Assembly (NCBI GenBank): GCA_009602735.1
Contig: WELA01013856.1
Coordinates: forward strand, 379,446-435,461
Reading direction: 5' to 3'
From: Mesotaenium endlicherianum
Taxonomy: Eukaryota > Streptophyta > Zygnematophyceae > Zygnematales > Mesotaeniaceae
Length of the DNA: 56,016 nucleotides
Shown one piece after another: positions 1 to 11,000 of this stretch. The notes under the pieces were generated by a model, which searched no databases, was not told the DNA's origin, and saw only the letters and a program-made list of their open reading frames with translations. The translations under genes and the position numbers were made by a program. The number at the start of each line of letters is the position of its first letter. Position 1 is the stretch's first letter.

Positions 1-885
1 CTTCTTTAGGATCCCATGTCCAATAAGACCCCCAGGCCTCATTGGCCCACCCCGCCCCGCCCCGGCCGCCTGGAGAACCTAAGACGCTCCGAATGCACAG
101 CCTCCTCCGCTCAGGTTAAGCTTGCCCCGCCTTGCACTCAGATGGAGAACATCAAACAGCTCTAAGTGTACAGCCCCCCCTGCTCTGGGTAACCCCGCTC
201 CGCCCCAGTAGAGAGAATCAATCGGCACTGGACCTGCAGCCCTCCCTGCTCAGGGTAACCCTGCCGCGGCCCGTGATAGAACATTAGACGTACACGCCCC
301 CGAGGAAGGGGACGCAAGTGTGCAGTAGGCGCCCAAAGGGGATTGTCTCTGCAGAGGGTATAGGCCAGCAGTCAGCTTCGGAGGGCAGGTGAAGGGCTCG
401 TAACAAAGACCTCAATGGTTGCTAAGGCTGGGATGCACTGCATTGCGAAGGGGCACCTGTGCAGTTAGGCGAGTGTTCAAGGTTTCACTTGCTGTTGGTT
501 TGAGGTGGCCAGCCCAGCTAGGTTCGTTGAGAGACACAGGGAAGTTGGGCAGCAGGAAAGTTGTTGCATTGGGTCCCTGCATTTGTGTCATGGCACTTTG
601 CTCCTCTGCTGCACCCGCGAGTCGTTGGCGCAACTTTGTGGGTGGGGCTACGATGTGCAGAGGTATCGTGGAACATTCTGCGGGGCGCACCAGAGATTTG
701 CTCCAACATTTGCTCTAATGGCACCTATGAGGAAGCGTAGTCAACCAACGTTTTGCGGTTCTACGCACTTATAAGCTTACGATTATGATTAACTGCGTCC
801 TGGGAGGACGTCCACAACCACGACTCTCCTGTCACAACGATGGGAGGCCGGAGTTGCTCACTGCGGCCCCTTCTTTTTTATATAC
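1..885. other. No exon recognised (strumpellin intron or flank)
   Basis: I see no exon here that continues the strumpellin frame on the minus strand, so this is probably an intron of that gene. The first 300 bases hold a degenerate tandem repeat, listed separately. Open frames between 400 and 780 exist on both strands but show no splice sites or family resemblance. Confidence 0.4.
100..290. repeat. Degenerate tandem repeat, unit about 66-73 bp
   Basis: Three diverged copies of a GC-rich unit follow each other. Their shared core (CTC[A/T]GGGTAACCC[C/T]GC-like) starts near 110, 183 and 249, each preceded by a 'CAGCC' segment and followed by a 'GAGAAC/GAGAAT'-like segment. The spacing is 73 then 66 bases. 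This is direct observation; nothing suggests a function. Confidence 0.55.
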
Positions 886-1513
886 TTAAGGCCATGTGGT
901 CGCTGCTGGATATACTGCACCTGAAACACATGAAAGAACCGATAGCATACCTGCAGGTTCTCCAAAAAGAGAATCACGTCTTGATGATACTTCACGATAC
1001 CAACAAAGAGCTTCAAGGCCTGCTCCAGATAGACCATGCAGAGCTCCCATAACTGATCGTCCAAAGCAGTGAGCTCTGGACTGGCTTCTATGCGCCTCTC
1101 ATGTTGTTCTGGCGCCCTCAAATATCTGCAGCAGAACAAATGAATACGGTAAAATCGTTTATTTATACGGTTTGATGCGGCAAAGCAGCTACCGAGCTGT
1201 CTTGATGCAGAACTCTTTGCACGTCGCGCTCATGGTACGCACTAACATGCTTGCTAAACACTTCATGCCTTGGTTTCAGACGTATCAGAAGGGCAAAGCA
1301 GATAGCGTGAAGGCGAATGCATGTGCTGGAATTGACATTTTCACCCACTACTGCTTACTTGAAGTCCAACAGAATCGGTTCATAAGATGAGCCCGATAGC
1401 AAAGCAGGCGGAACTGCGTCAGTGACCTGGATTAGTTCTGCTATCAAAACATGAGCACGGCTCACAAGCAGTTGCAGTTGCATTCCTGCAGAATCTATCG
1501 CGTCATCCTCCAT
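886..1513 (-). CDS. Strumpellin (WASH complex subunit 5), N-terminal exons, partial
   Basis: Strumpellin is the scaffold subunit of the WASH complex, which activates Arp2/3 to build actin on endosomes. Three minus-strand exons join in frame: 1513-1359 (ATG, phase 2 end), 1125-951 and 920-886 (phase 2 end), all with GT-AG boundaries. Exon 1 encodes 51 residues that align without gaps to the family's N-terminus, including a helix ending 'IAEL' and 'LLDF' where animal proteins read 'IIFDF'. Exon 2 begins 'YLRAPE', followed by 'ASPELTALDDQL' (family: 'YFKGPE...AKPELQDLDEE'). Exon 3 has 'VQYIQQ' against the family's 'GVYIQQ'. The family protein is about 1,160 residues, so most of the gene lies left of the window. 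The start at 1513 is chosen because it matches the family N-terminus exactly in length. Identification rests on remembered family sequence; a database search would settle it. Confidence 0.75.
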
Positions 1514-3008
1514 GCTGAATAAACGCGTAAATGCTTATGGAGCCATGTATGCTATGAAGTTTGTATTGGAGGGAGGTATTGGAGGTGAGATCGAACGTGA
1601 CAGAAAATAGAACGAGGCCATGACGCTTACTGCTGGAAAATTGCTAGAGACTGACTGCTTGAGACCATCAGACCACGACCGCCCATTACTGCTATGATCG
1701 CGGACGGAGTTGAATTCAGTCAACGTGCATTTTGGCAGTAGGAGGCCAAGCAGCCTGAAGCCAGCCTGAAGCAGCCTGAGTGGCCAGCAACTTTTAGTTG
1801 ATTTAGCATGGCTTAGCGCGGACAAAGTGCTTGATGCACATCAAGTCGACATGTGGAATCTGTGTGGAATGTGTGCAAAACCATGAGAAATCGAGTGAAA
1901 TGCGGAATAACCAGGACTGAAGAGGACAGCACTCCCTCATATTGCAAAACGTGTCGCTTTTACTAGCTACCAAGACTCGAAACTTCCTCAAACCTTGGAA
2001 GCCATATATGCTGCTGTGTTTTAGATTATGAGATTATTATCGCAATCATGTCCTACTGAAATCGTCCCCGAAACCGTGACCGGGCTGTGCCCGGGCCCCG
2101 AAACTGACGGGCGAAGAAGCCACAGCTTGCAGTAGGCGAGCATGCATGCACTGGGCTGTTCTTGCGCGTCAGATGGGAGCAGATGGGAGCAACATTTCGG
2201 ACCACGAGGAATCGACTACAAAGTTTTGCACCTGGTCTGGTTCTTTGCGTCTTTACCATGGCTGCATTGTATACAGCCTCATCTCTCATCAGATCTCCTA
2301 GCTCTTTGTCTTGTGTCTCCCGTGCTGCCATTGGTGCATCTGTAAATAGTCAAAGTGTTAGAACATACTTGGGAGGTCGTGTGAGAAGTACTCAGTCCGG
2401 GCAACTGACGAGCTCACTACTTGGTGAACAGCTGAACTGCAGTCCTCAAACTTATAAATCAGCTGCAGGTATCTACTTCTTTCGGGGATTTTTCCTTTCC
2501 CATCTGTAGCTCACGATTTTGAACCTTGCGAGTACATATGGGCCACATGCTTAGTCGTCAACTTTTTTTTTGCATTTTAATAAATTTCATGCTTCAATCA
2601 TAATTTTTTTATGATTCAGAAGAAAACATACTAAGAAGGTACACATTCTACTTGACTTGAAGCCAGGGGATTATCTCTGGTTAATATGGAACAGGAGGTG
2701 AGGTTGTGGGTTAACAACTAATACGTTTTCGTTTTGCCGTTACGAATAATCTCCATTTTCTGAATTCCGATTCTGTATAGAAGGCGTATTTTTCAATTCA
2801 AAAAAGTATATCAAGCGACAAATAAATTAGAACAAAAGAAATAGAGGAAACGAAGCTGCCTCAGAGACGGGCGGTTGTGATGGGAGGTTTGTTGCTGATG
2901 CTGAAATGTAATGAGATGAACCCCCTCTTTTAAGAATGAGCTATCTGGTTTCAACTGCAGCTTTCTGCTTACCCTGCAGGACAGAAGAACATCAAGAGAC
3001 TTTCAGTT
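1514..3008. other. Intergenic region between divergent genes
   Basis: This region separates the start of strumpellin (minus) from glyoxalase I (plus), so it must hold both promoters. It becomes AT-rich from about 2510 to 2850, including A/T runs. A splice-acceptor-like 'CTGCAG' near 2979 suggests that glyoxalase I may have a 5'-UTR intron. An open segment at 2257-2331 (minus) with a good donor is discussed among the rejected items. Confidence 0.5.
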
Positions 3009-6000
3009 ATGGCACAGAGTACTGAAGCTGCTGCGGCAGCGGCGTCAGCACTTTCAGCTGATGAGGCTATCGAGTTTGCGAAGCAAGATAACAGACGAAT
3101 GTTGCATGTTGTCTACAGAGTTGGTGACCTCGATCGCACTATCAAGTATTATTTCAGCTTCTTTAAAAATCCTCCTTTTATAGTCAAAATACCTTGGCTT
3201 ATGCTTGTTGTGATTTTGGAGCTCACAGTCATGTACCTAGAGGTTTTATTTCTCCTTGTGCGTTCACCAAACACCTTCTACATGTCTCAATGGGTGAGGC
3301 TTTTAACCAAGTGGGAGAGGAGAAGGGTGGCTGGCTGCGGGGTGGCTGCGGGGTGGCTGCGGGGTAACAAAATAGAAAAGATGCATGAAGATGAACATGC
3401 ACAATCTGGCGACTTACTGATTGGAAAACTTCCTACTTGACATTCTCATTCACAATCATGCTATAAATGTGAGTGCTTTTTGGCCTGGGGTGCAACATAC
3501 GGCGACAAGGATCTCATGTGTCCTGGCCATTCTGCTGCCCAAAGTCTCCGGGGGTCAGGGATTTGACAGCTGATGTAATCATTTGAACACAGGGAGGTTA
3601 AAGCACAAAAACTCTTTGTTATATGGGCGGTACAGATTCTACACAGAGTGCCTAGGTATGAAGCTGCTGCGCAAGCGCGACATTGCCGAGGAGAAGTATG
3701 CAAATGCATTCCTCGGCTATGGCCCTGAGGAGTCACACTTTGTGGTGGAGCTCACATACAGTAAGTGCTCCCCTTTCGCGTCCTATCTTTCGTGTCGGCA
3801 ACCCAAAAGCCTGTGACGGTACCCTCTCAATCGACTACATCAGTGTTGCAAGGACAACAGACAATATTTTTTGCTGAAACTGTGTGCGCAAATAAGATAG
3901 AGAATTGGAGTAGTTAGTATCCATGGTGTTGGTATCTCGTGATTTTCGTGGAATATCGTATTTAATTGGCGCACTTCATTCAGCAGGGGTCCAATCTTGG
4001 TGTACTCTTGCACTATCTTGTGCAAATTTAGTATGCAGTCAACATCACTGAGGGGAAAAGGGTAATCGTCAAAGCCGGTGCTTTGGAGCATATGTTCACG
4101 CCAAATAGTTGGTATTTATGGGCGTGATACAGGCCTGAAATGACAGATAGACCTGATATCAGAGCTTAATGAGAGTGACCTGTCCACTTTGAGGCTGCAA
4201 ACAGTCATAATATGTTCGAATCACATATAGTGTCTGTGCATTTGTGTCAGGCATTTTTTTCCGGGCGCAATGTGGCCGACAGGGTTGGAAATGTTGCCCA
4301 TTCAAGATAGGACAGGAAGCTTGTGCTTGGTGACAGCAGCTCCCGTGCAAGTGTGTGTGCAGACTATGGTGTGGACAAGTATGACCTGGGAACTGGCTTT
4401 GGCCACTTTGGCATTGCCGTAGAGGATGTAAGCACCCGTACCCCACTCGGCAGCCCACCTGAAACTATACAGTAACTATCAATTGCCCTATACCACTTCC
4501 GTTGATGGTTGATAGCTCATCAATGAGAGTGCATCTGTAGCACCCCATGCCTCAGCTTCCATTCATCCGGAGTAGAATGCACCTGTGTCCTGCCACCCAG
4601 GCAGTCGGGAGGTGTGCGGAGTATGTCACTGAGCTAAAGAAATTGCTGTGGACATCCTCTCCAGGCGCTGTCTGTATGTGATTTGTTTACTCTAGGTGGT
4701 AATTGGGGTTTGCTATTAGAGGACAATCCCATGTTCTGTGTGCCAGTGACAGTGAGGGTGCTTTCTCCTGGTAGAAGCTGAAGCAGATCGAAGTTTGATC
4801 CGAGGGAGGGGGGGCAGGTGTACAAGCAAGTGGAGCTAGTGAAGGCCAAGGGCGGCAAGGTTTCGCGTGAACCCGGCCCAGTCAAGGGCGGGTCCACTGT
4901 CATTGCTTTCATTGAGGTAAGGTCTTGCATTAGTCGATGCTGACGACAAAATCGTCGGGCATATGGACTTCTCCGCCCTGTCATTAGCTGGAAACGGACA
5001 TTATCCTATAGATGGCTTTTGAGTTGACTACCCGAGAGGACGGACAATGTCGAAGGGCAGGGTGCTGAGGGCTGAGACCCCAGGCTGCTCAACGGCACCC
5101 AACAGTATGGTGTGCTATGTGCCCTCAGGGTAGTGTCCCATGAGAACAGTTCCATTTAACACGGTGGTGTGAGACACTTCTGTGAGGGCACATAGCACAG
5201 AAGACCGTTCAGTGCTGTTCCTCAGTGCTGCGGTGCCCTCAGTGGTCGCGTGGCGATTGGTCGAGAAGGAGTGCTCGTGTGACACTTTCAAGTGGACTGG
5301 GCTGGGCTTGGGTTGGCGGCTTGCAGGATCCGGACGGGTACAAGTTTGAGCTGCTGCAGAGGCCCGCTACGCCTGAGCCTCTGTGCCAGGTCATGCTCCG
5401 TGTGGGCGACCTTGACCGCGCCATTGCCTTTTATGAGAAGGTAGCGCCCTCCCTCGTTTAAGCTCTAACTTGCCTTCCTGCTAATCTACCGTCCCTGATT
5501 ATTCACCTTCCCTTATGACCTACCTGCTAAGCCTGAAGGAAGACAATTTTTTTGCCCTTGTTGCTCCCAGCACCTGGGGTGAGACATGAGGAGCATTAAA
5601 GCAGAAGCTGACTGTCGGGAGGGGGCTCTGTGGTGTGTTCGTGCATCAAACAGGCAATGGGGATGCAGCTGCTGAGGAAGCGCGAGAATCCCGAATATAA
5701 GGTACCGTCTCTTTGACCGATGCACTTCCACCCCCTCTTTGCTCTGCTGATCCAGGTGAGCAGCCTTTGACAACCCAATACTGCGCATTGTGAGTCTTAG
5801 AGGCTGGGCTAAGGGTGGATCCCATGGCGGGTCAAGCGGAGGCTGGTGAAGCCCGCTATGGGACCTCTCGTCATTTGAGCTGCTCTCAGAGGCCTGTGGA
5901 GGGACTCGTGGGGTGCAGTACACTATTGCGATGATGGGGTATGGCCCGGAGGAGAAGAGTGCGGTGCTGGAGCTCACGTACAACCACGGCGTCACCTCCT

Positions 6001-7066
6001 ACGAGAAGGGCGACGCATACGGCCAGGTGTGTGTGTGTGCCTGTAGGGCCTCAGGCCGGCCCTTACCGACAGACCGGCTCCAGGCTCCAAAGAACTTGTG
6101 CACGTGGGGAGCCTGGTCATGCGGAGAATGCTTCGTGCGGACCCCTTGAGCCTATTTCTTGATACCCAGTGCTATGCCGTGAATGCTGGAGCTCGCTGCT
6201 GTTTTCACTCGTTTTGGCCCGCTTGCTTGCTGCAGTGTGTCCCCTTGGATGTTTCCAGTATGTAGCAGCATGCGCTCGAACCCTAGTCAGTGCTAGCCTT
6301 TAATGAGAGAAAGCATACCCTTGTCCTCTTGCACTTGTCCTCGTTGCACCTTCTCATTCTCTATGCTCCTGGAGTATGCAGACTTCATCTATTGTTCATC
6401 TGTTGTTGGTATTTGCTGTGGAATAGAGCTCGTAGGAGGCCAGAGGATTTGTAAGCAGTAGGCGTGGACCGGCCCTGGTGGCGCTGACTCTTGTATCATA
6501 CGTTTGACCGACGGGCGATGGATGGGGGGCGGGTTACGCAGATTGCCATTGGCACCGATGACGTGTACAAAACAGCGGAGGCAGTGAGGGTGTCAGGGGG
6601 GACAATCACGAGGGAGGCTGGCCCACTCCCAGGCCTTAACACGAAGATCACAGCCTGCCTCGACCCTGACGGCTGGAAAACTGTGAGTGGCCGCAGCGTT
6701 TGCACACAAGCCAGCGCACATTGTTACTGCTGAGCATGACCTGTCTGCATGAGCCTTGGCCCCTTCGGTTCAAATGGGATCATGTAGAATTCGGTAGTAA
6801 CCTCCTAGGCTCCAACGAGAAGCTTGGTCTGAACAGGCTCCCTCTTTAATGTGGCTCCGTGCTGCTGGTCGTGTGCTCTCGTTCAGCGGGTTAGTTACAG
6901 CACCAAGTGCCTGGTTTCAGGGCCTACAGTCCCCTGGCCAGTATTTTTCACTTTTTCACGTTGTACGCTGTACGAATGCTGCCAGAAGATTGATGTGACG
7001 TGGATGGGGTTGGAACTGGTGCAGGTTTTTGTGGATAACAAAGACTTCCTCAAGGAGCTGGAGTAG
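3009..7066 (+). CDS. GLX1: Lactoylglutathione lyase (glyoxalase I), two-domain plant type
   Basis: It converts the hemithioacetal of methylglyoxal and glutathione into S-lactoylglutathione, the first step of methylglyoxal detoxification. Nine exons: 3009-3145, 3636-3760, 4363-4427, 4818-4916, 5327-5440, 5654-5701, 5919-6026, 6542-6682, 7025-7066. All introns are GT-AG, and the joined frame encodes 292 residues, close to land-plant cytosolic enzymes. Domain 1 (about 30-155) keeps the metal ligands: His33 (MLHVVYRVGD), Glu84 (VVELTY), His102 (GHFGIAV) and Glu150 (DPDGYKFEL). Domain 2 (about 160-290) repeats the fold but has Gln at the two His positions (Gln163 in CQVMLRVGD, Gln232 in GQIAIG), with Glu214 kept. 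Such two-domain proteins probably use one composite site. No transit peptide is obvious: an Ala-rich 20-residue lead precedes domain 1, so a cytosolic location is likely. A TGTAA motif lies just after the stop at about 7073. Confidence 0.95.
3329..3366. repeat. Tandem repeat, GGTGGCTGCGGG-like unit, about 3 copies
   Basis: A short GC-rich unit of 12 bases repeats about three times in intron 1 of glyoxalase I. It is a simple local expansion. Confidence 0.7.
5111..5199. repeat. Foldback element with 17-bp perfect inverted arms
   Basis: The arms 5111-5127 and 5183-5199 are exact reverse complements (17 of 17). A second, inner 6-bp pairing (5132-5137 with 5173-5178) follows after a 4/4 internal loop. 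The whole 89-bp segment lies in intron 4 of glyoxalase I. It could form a hairpin in the transcript or be the remnant of a small inverted-repeat transposon; no target-site duplication is clear. Confidence 0.7.
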
Positions 7067-8053
7067 ATCACCTGTAACAAATTGCCCTCGTTAATTTGAC
7101 TGTATTCTTAAAAGATTTGACTCCATGTTGAGTCGTGTTGTAAAGTATGAATGTCAGAATAATGGATGTACATGTAGTAGCTAAACGTTTTGTTCCATAA
7201 TAAAAACTCACGATCTCTCCACGTTTCCTCCATGGACTACTAGTATGCAATCGTCATGCTTCAGGCACAACCAATTAGCTAAAAAAGGAAAAAAAATTGA
7301 CCTTCTTTTTAGTCATCAAATGTTTGTTTTAATTGTCATCTGACAGCTATACCGACAAAACCTGCAGGTGACATGGACCGGTCATAGCCCACAGTATATA
7401 ACTAAATTTATTAAAGAAAACAAATATAAAACCCCAGCAATGTAGTTTGCAAAGTTCCAACGGTCATGTAATGTGCGAAATTCAGTGATTACATATCTGC
7501 CACATATTGCTAATTATAGTTGTCTTCCTAATTGATTAAATACAATTCTCTTCCTTATGTGACAACCTTGCTGACCAAGAATATAAGTATCATAGCAAAA
7601 ATGTCTTTCTGTTTTGTGTTAGAACAATATTCCGCGGTTGATCCTTCAATTATAAGGCCAGGTTTTGGAGCATCTGTGGAAGCAATCTTATTATGGAAAG
7701 CAAGATATCAATATGATTCTTGTACCTTCACAATCAGCATCCCTTAGGATAAACAGAGCCTGCTATAGGGGTCATCCGGTTCTCAATATAAACTGACTGG
7801 CATTTTCCAGGTTTCCAACCAAGGATTGCCCTGCTCTTATAAGTAGCTCTCCACTTTCATTCTAATGCTGTAGCATAAATCATTCCGCACCATTTTGGTT
7901 CACCGTTGCAAACAAAAGAAAGGTAACACAGGCAACAAGTCATGGGGGCCGCATTCGCCATGGCCACAAAGTAGCACAGGAATTTTTTTGATATATGTCG
8001 AGTTTCATGTAGAGTGCAAACTCACACTTGGAAGTGGCAAACTGAAACGCGTG
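7067..8053. other. Convergent intergenic region, AT-rich
   Basis: This lies between the 3' end of glyoxalase I (plus) and the 3' end of the MBOAT gene (minus). It is AT-rich, with no exon-like segment in either direction. It should contain both 3' UTRs. TGTAA motifs, used as poly(A) signals in some green algae, occur near 7073 and 7139. Confidence 0.5.
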
Positions 8054-11000
8054 CTACTTCCGCTTTGAAGTGTTTTCAAAGTGAGTACTTTCGGCATCTA
8101 TGCTAAGCAATTGGCTTCTCGCACTCTGCTCCTGCTGGAGCTCTGTGATTGCTCTTCTCTTGGAGGTCCGGCGCTCCTCCCCTGCTCTCAGCTCCAGCAT
8201 GAGCTGCATCACATTCGTGCACCATGACAATGGGAAGGGTAATCTATGAGGAGATACAATTTCCGGACGCAACTTCACTCACAGTTCGCTGCTGATGTCA
8301 ATCACAGCTGCTGCCTATTCAACAAGAGCAGTAAGTTTCAAAGCTAGAATAGAGGACGTGCATACCTTGGTGCCGACGTAGAGGGAGAACTCAATCGCCA
8401 GGAGCAGCCCTATGTCTGCAAGTTATCCGCACGGAGATGACAGCGTCAGGAGCTGAGAACAGATCTCCTTGTTCACGCTTAGAAGGGGACAATAGACCAC
8501 CTCAGCCCAGAGACTGGACTCCGGCCGAAGTCCGCCAGAGAGACACCTGGCAGTTAGCAAGAGGTCATCCCTACATGCTGGAGGGAGGGGAAGCACCAGT
8601 TAGGGGGGGGGCAGGGGGGGGGGGAGGAAGCACCAGAAAAACACAAACAACAACTCCTCAACTGCTGCAATGCAGGGGGGCCAAGAGCTCCACAGGGGCA
8701 CGCACGAATTGGCAGCAGAAGAGCAGCAAATGGAAGAGGCCTGCTACGGTCGCGCTCCGTACTTTGACGCTGGAGAAACTTGGAGAGGAAGACGCGCGCT
8801 CCGGAGGGCCCCACCACAAAGCCGATCAAGTTCACCATCTGGACCCCCACACCCCCAGCCGCCACGCCAGGGCGAGGAAAACATTTACTGCGACGCGGGG
8901 GTCTGATGGCTAGACGAGCAAGCGTTGAGCAAGAGAAAACTATGTTACTCTGCTGCCAATCAGCTGGCTACACATGGTAGCAGCTGCGGGGGGGCAGTCT
9001 TCCAGCATCGATGCAGAAGGGTGACTCACACGAAACTGACTGCCGAATTAATCAGCCAGACGCGAACTCCCGGCCTGGTGATGCACCAGCTCAATGGGGG
9101 GGAGATGCCGCTGTGTCGCAGGGGACAAGAGAGCACGACAGCGCAGCACTCACCATGAGAGCAGTAATGTTGGCGGCTCCAGCCACAGCGCACACCTCGC
9201 GGTACGCCCACGACTCCCTGAAGGCCTTCATCTGCAGGAGCCTCAGCAGCATGCACCCGCGCACACGCCTTATGCCCTGTGCACCGCTGGCACGCCCCCT
9301 CTCTACGCTGCTGCTGCTGCTGCAACACAAGGTGCCGATACAACACAGCCCGCGCACACCCCTTATGCCCTATGCGCACCACTGACAAACCCCCCGCTAT
9401 CTGCTGCTGCGGCTACCGATACATTTCATGCACTCTTCACCTCGCCACACCGTCCGTCCCCTCAACTCACCTCAACCTCACCTTGCCTCATCTAACTTCC
9501 CTCAAACTGCCTCTCTCACGCGATGCGCGCGCAAGCCATTGCACCACAAGCAATTAGACCACAAAAGAATAATCTGCAAGCAACCACAACCAATTACTGT
9601 GTAAGGAATCACGTGTCACACAGGACATCCTCGGAAGCTGCCTCGTGGGAGCTTTAGGAGAGGTGGGCTTGAGCGACTGGCCAATATCAGAGGTGCAGGG
9701 AGGAAAAGGGGCCCTGTGCATGAGGGGCTTGCATGCAGCAGAGGGGGGGAGCGCGCACCCTGGGCGAGCGCATGAGCGCTTTGGCAGCCAGCTCCGGCGT
9801 GCAGAGCAGGCACGTGATCCACGCCCACCACAGCAACTTCCTGCATGCCCCTCCCCCTCCCCCCTCTCAAAAATAATATTCCACGTCAGCACGCAATGTT
9901 GGGCTGTGGGGCTCCCTGTGCTGGGCTGACTGGGGCTGGCTGACCAACAAGCACTCGCACGCGGGCCCTCGTGCATCATATGCGCTCGCTGGCCTCTGGC
10001 CCCTCTTTGCATTCTCAAGTCAGCAGCACGCTGTCTTGAGCTCGCTTGCTGGGCTCACCAACGAGCATACGCACGCGAGCTTGCCAACACGCCTGCAGAC
10101 TTGACTTTTGCTACTTTTGGTGGTCAGCTGTACGCGCAACCAGGCCCTCGGCAGCGCTCTGCAGACGCTCCTCAGGAGATTACACTGCACTCCTTGGCAG
10201 GACCGGACAAAGAGAGGGGGGCCTCTAAGAGAGGCGGGTCTACTTTGAAAGCAGGGGCGGAGAACTTGTGAGACACGCGCAGGCACCTACTCTGGGGCCC
10301 CAGGAGTTCTTCATCAGAGGACATGGGGCAGGCAAGCGTTGCGTACAGTCAAAGAGTCTGGCACTGTTAGCTTACATCCCAGTCCGGTTGTCTGTGTAAT
10401 TCCTGCTCTTCTCACGCATGACCAGAGCACCAGAAAAGCTGCTGCGCACTCACACTCAAACTGGGCCTCGTTGGAAGTCAGGGAGCTTGGTGGGGGAGGG
10501 GGGAGAGGTGGAGTGAAGGGCACCCAGAGGGGCCCGCGAGTGAGAGGGACGGGCGTACCACTCGAGGTCATGCCACAGCGCCACGAATGTGAAGATCGCC
10601 CAGACATTAAGGGCGCGCCACTTGGAGCCTCCCAGAGGTATGTACATGTACCTGCAGAAGGAAGGAGAGGCAGGCGCGCGTTCGACTTCTCGTGACCCTG
10701 TGGCCTCCTTTGCACTTCCTCCCAGACGTGGAGGAACTCACTTCTCCTCCTACATGTTAGTTTTTTCTCGTCGCATAGCATAGAGGGGCAAGAGGGTCAC
10801 CGGGTCATACACCCTGAGCTGTCCGATTGCCCTTAGGTCTAGCCCACTGCGGATTACTATACAGGGCTACGACCCCATCCATCTTCCCACATAGGCAGGG
10901 CAGGGTCAGCCCAAAGGCTGGAGACACGCACACACACGCACACACGCACGCATACACACGCACACGCGCACGCACATGCGCACCAAGCGAGAGAGAAAGG

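Noticed and set aside
2257..2331. Open minus-strand segment starting ATG and ending at a good donor (ATG|GTAAAG), looking like a first exon upstream of strumpellin
   Set aside because: It ends in phase 0, while the only acceptor near the strumpellin start would need phase 1. The ATG at 1513 already matches the family N-terminus in length. It may be a separate transcript, but nothing supports that.
4205..4225. GTTCGAATC, like a tRNA B box
   Set aside because: No matching acceptor stem, D arm or anticodon arm can be folded around it.
6262..6285. GGGTTCGAGC on the minus strand, like a tRNA B box
   Set aside because: No cloverleaf can be formed, and it lies inside a glyoxalase I intron.
8437..8913. 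158-codon plus-strand open frame
   Set aside because: It overlaps MBOAT exon 17 and its introns on the other strand and is a shadow frame in GC-rich DNA.
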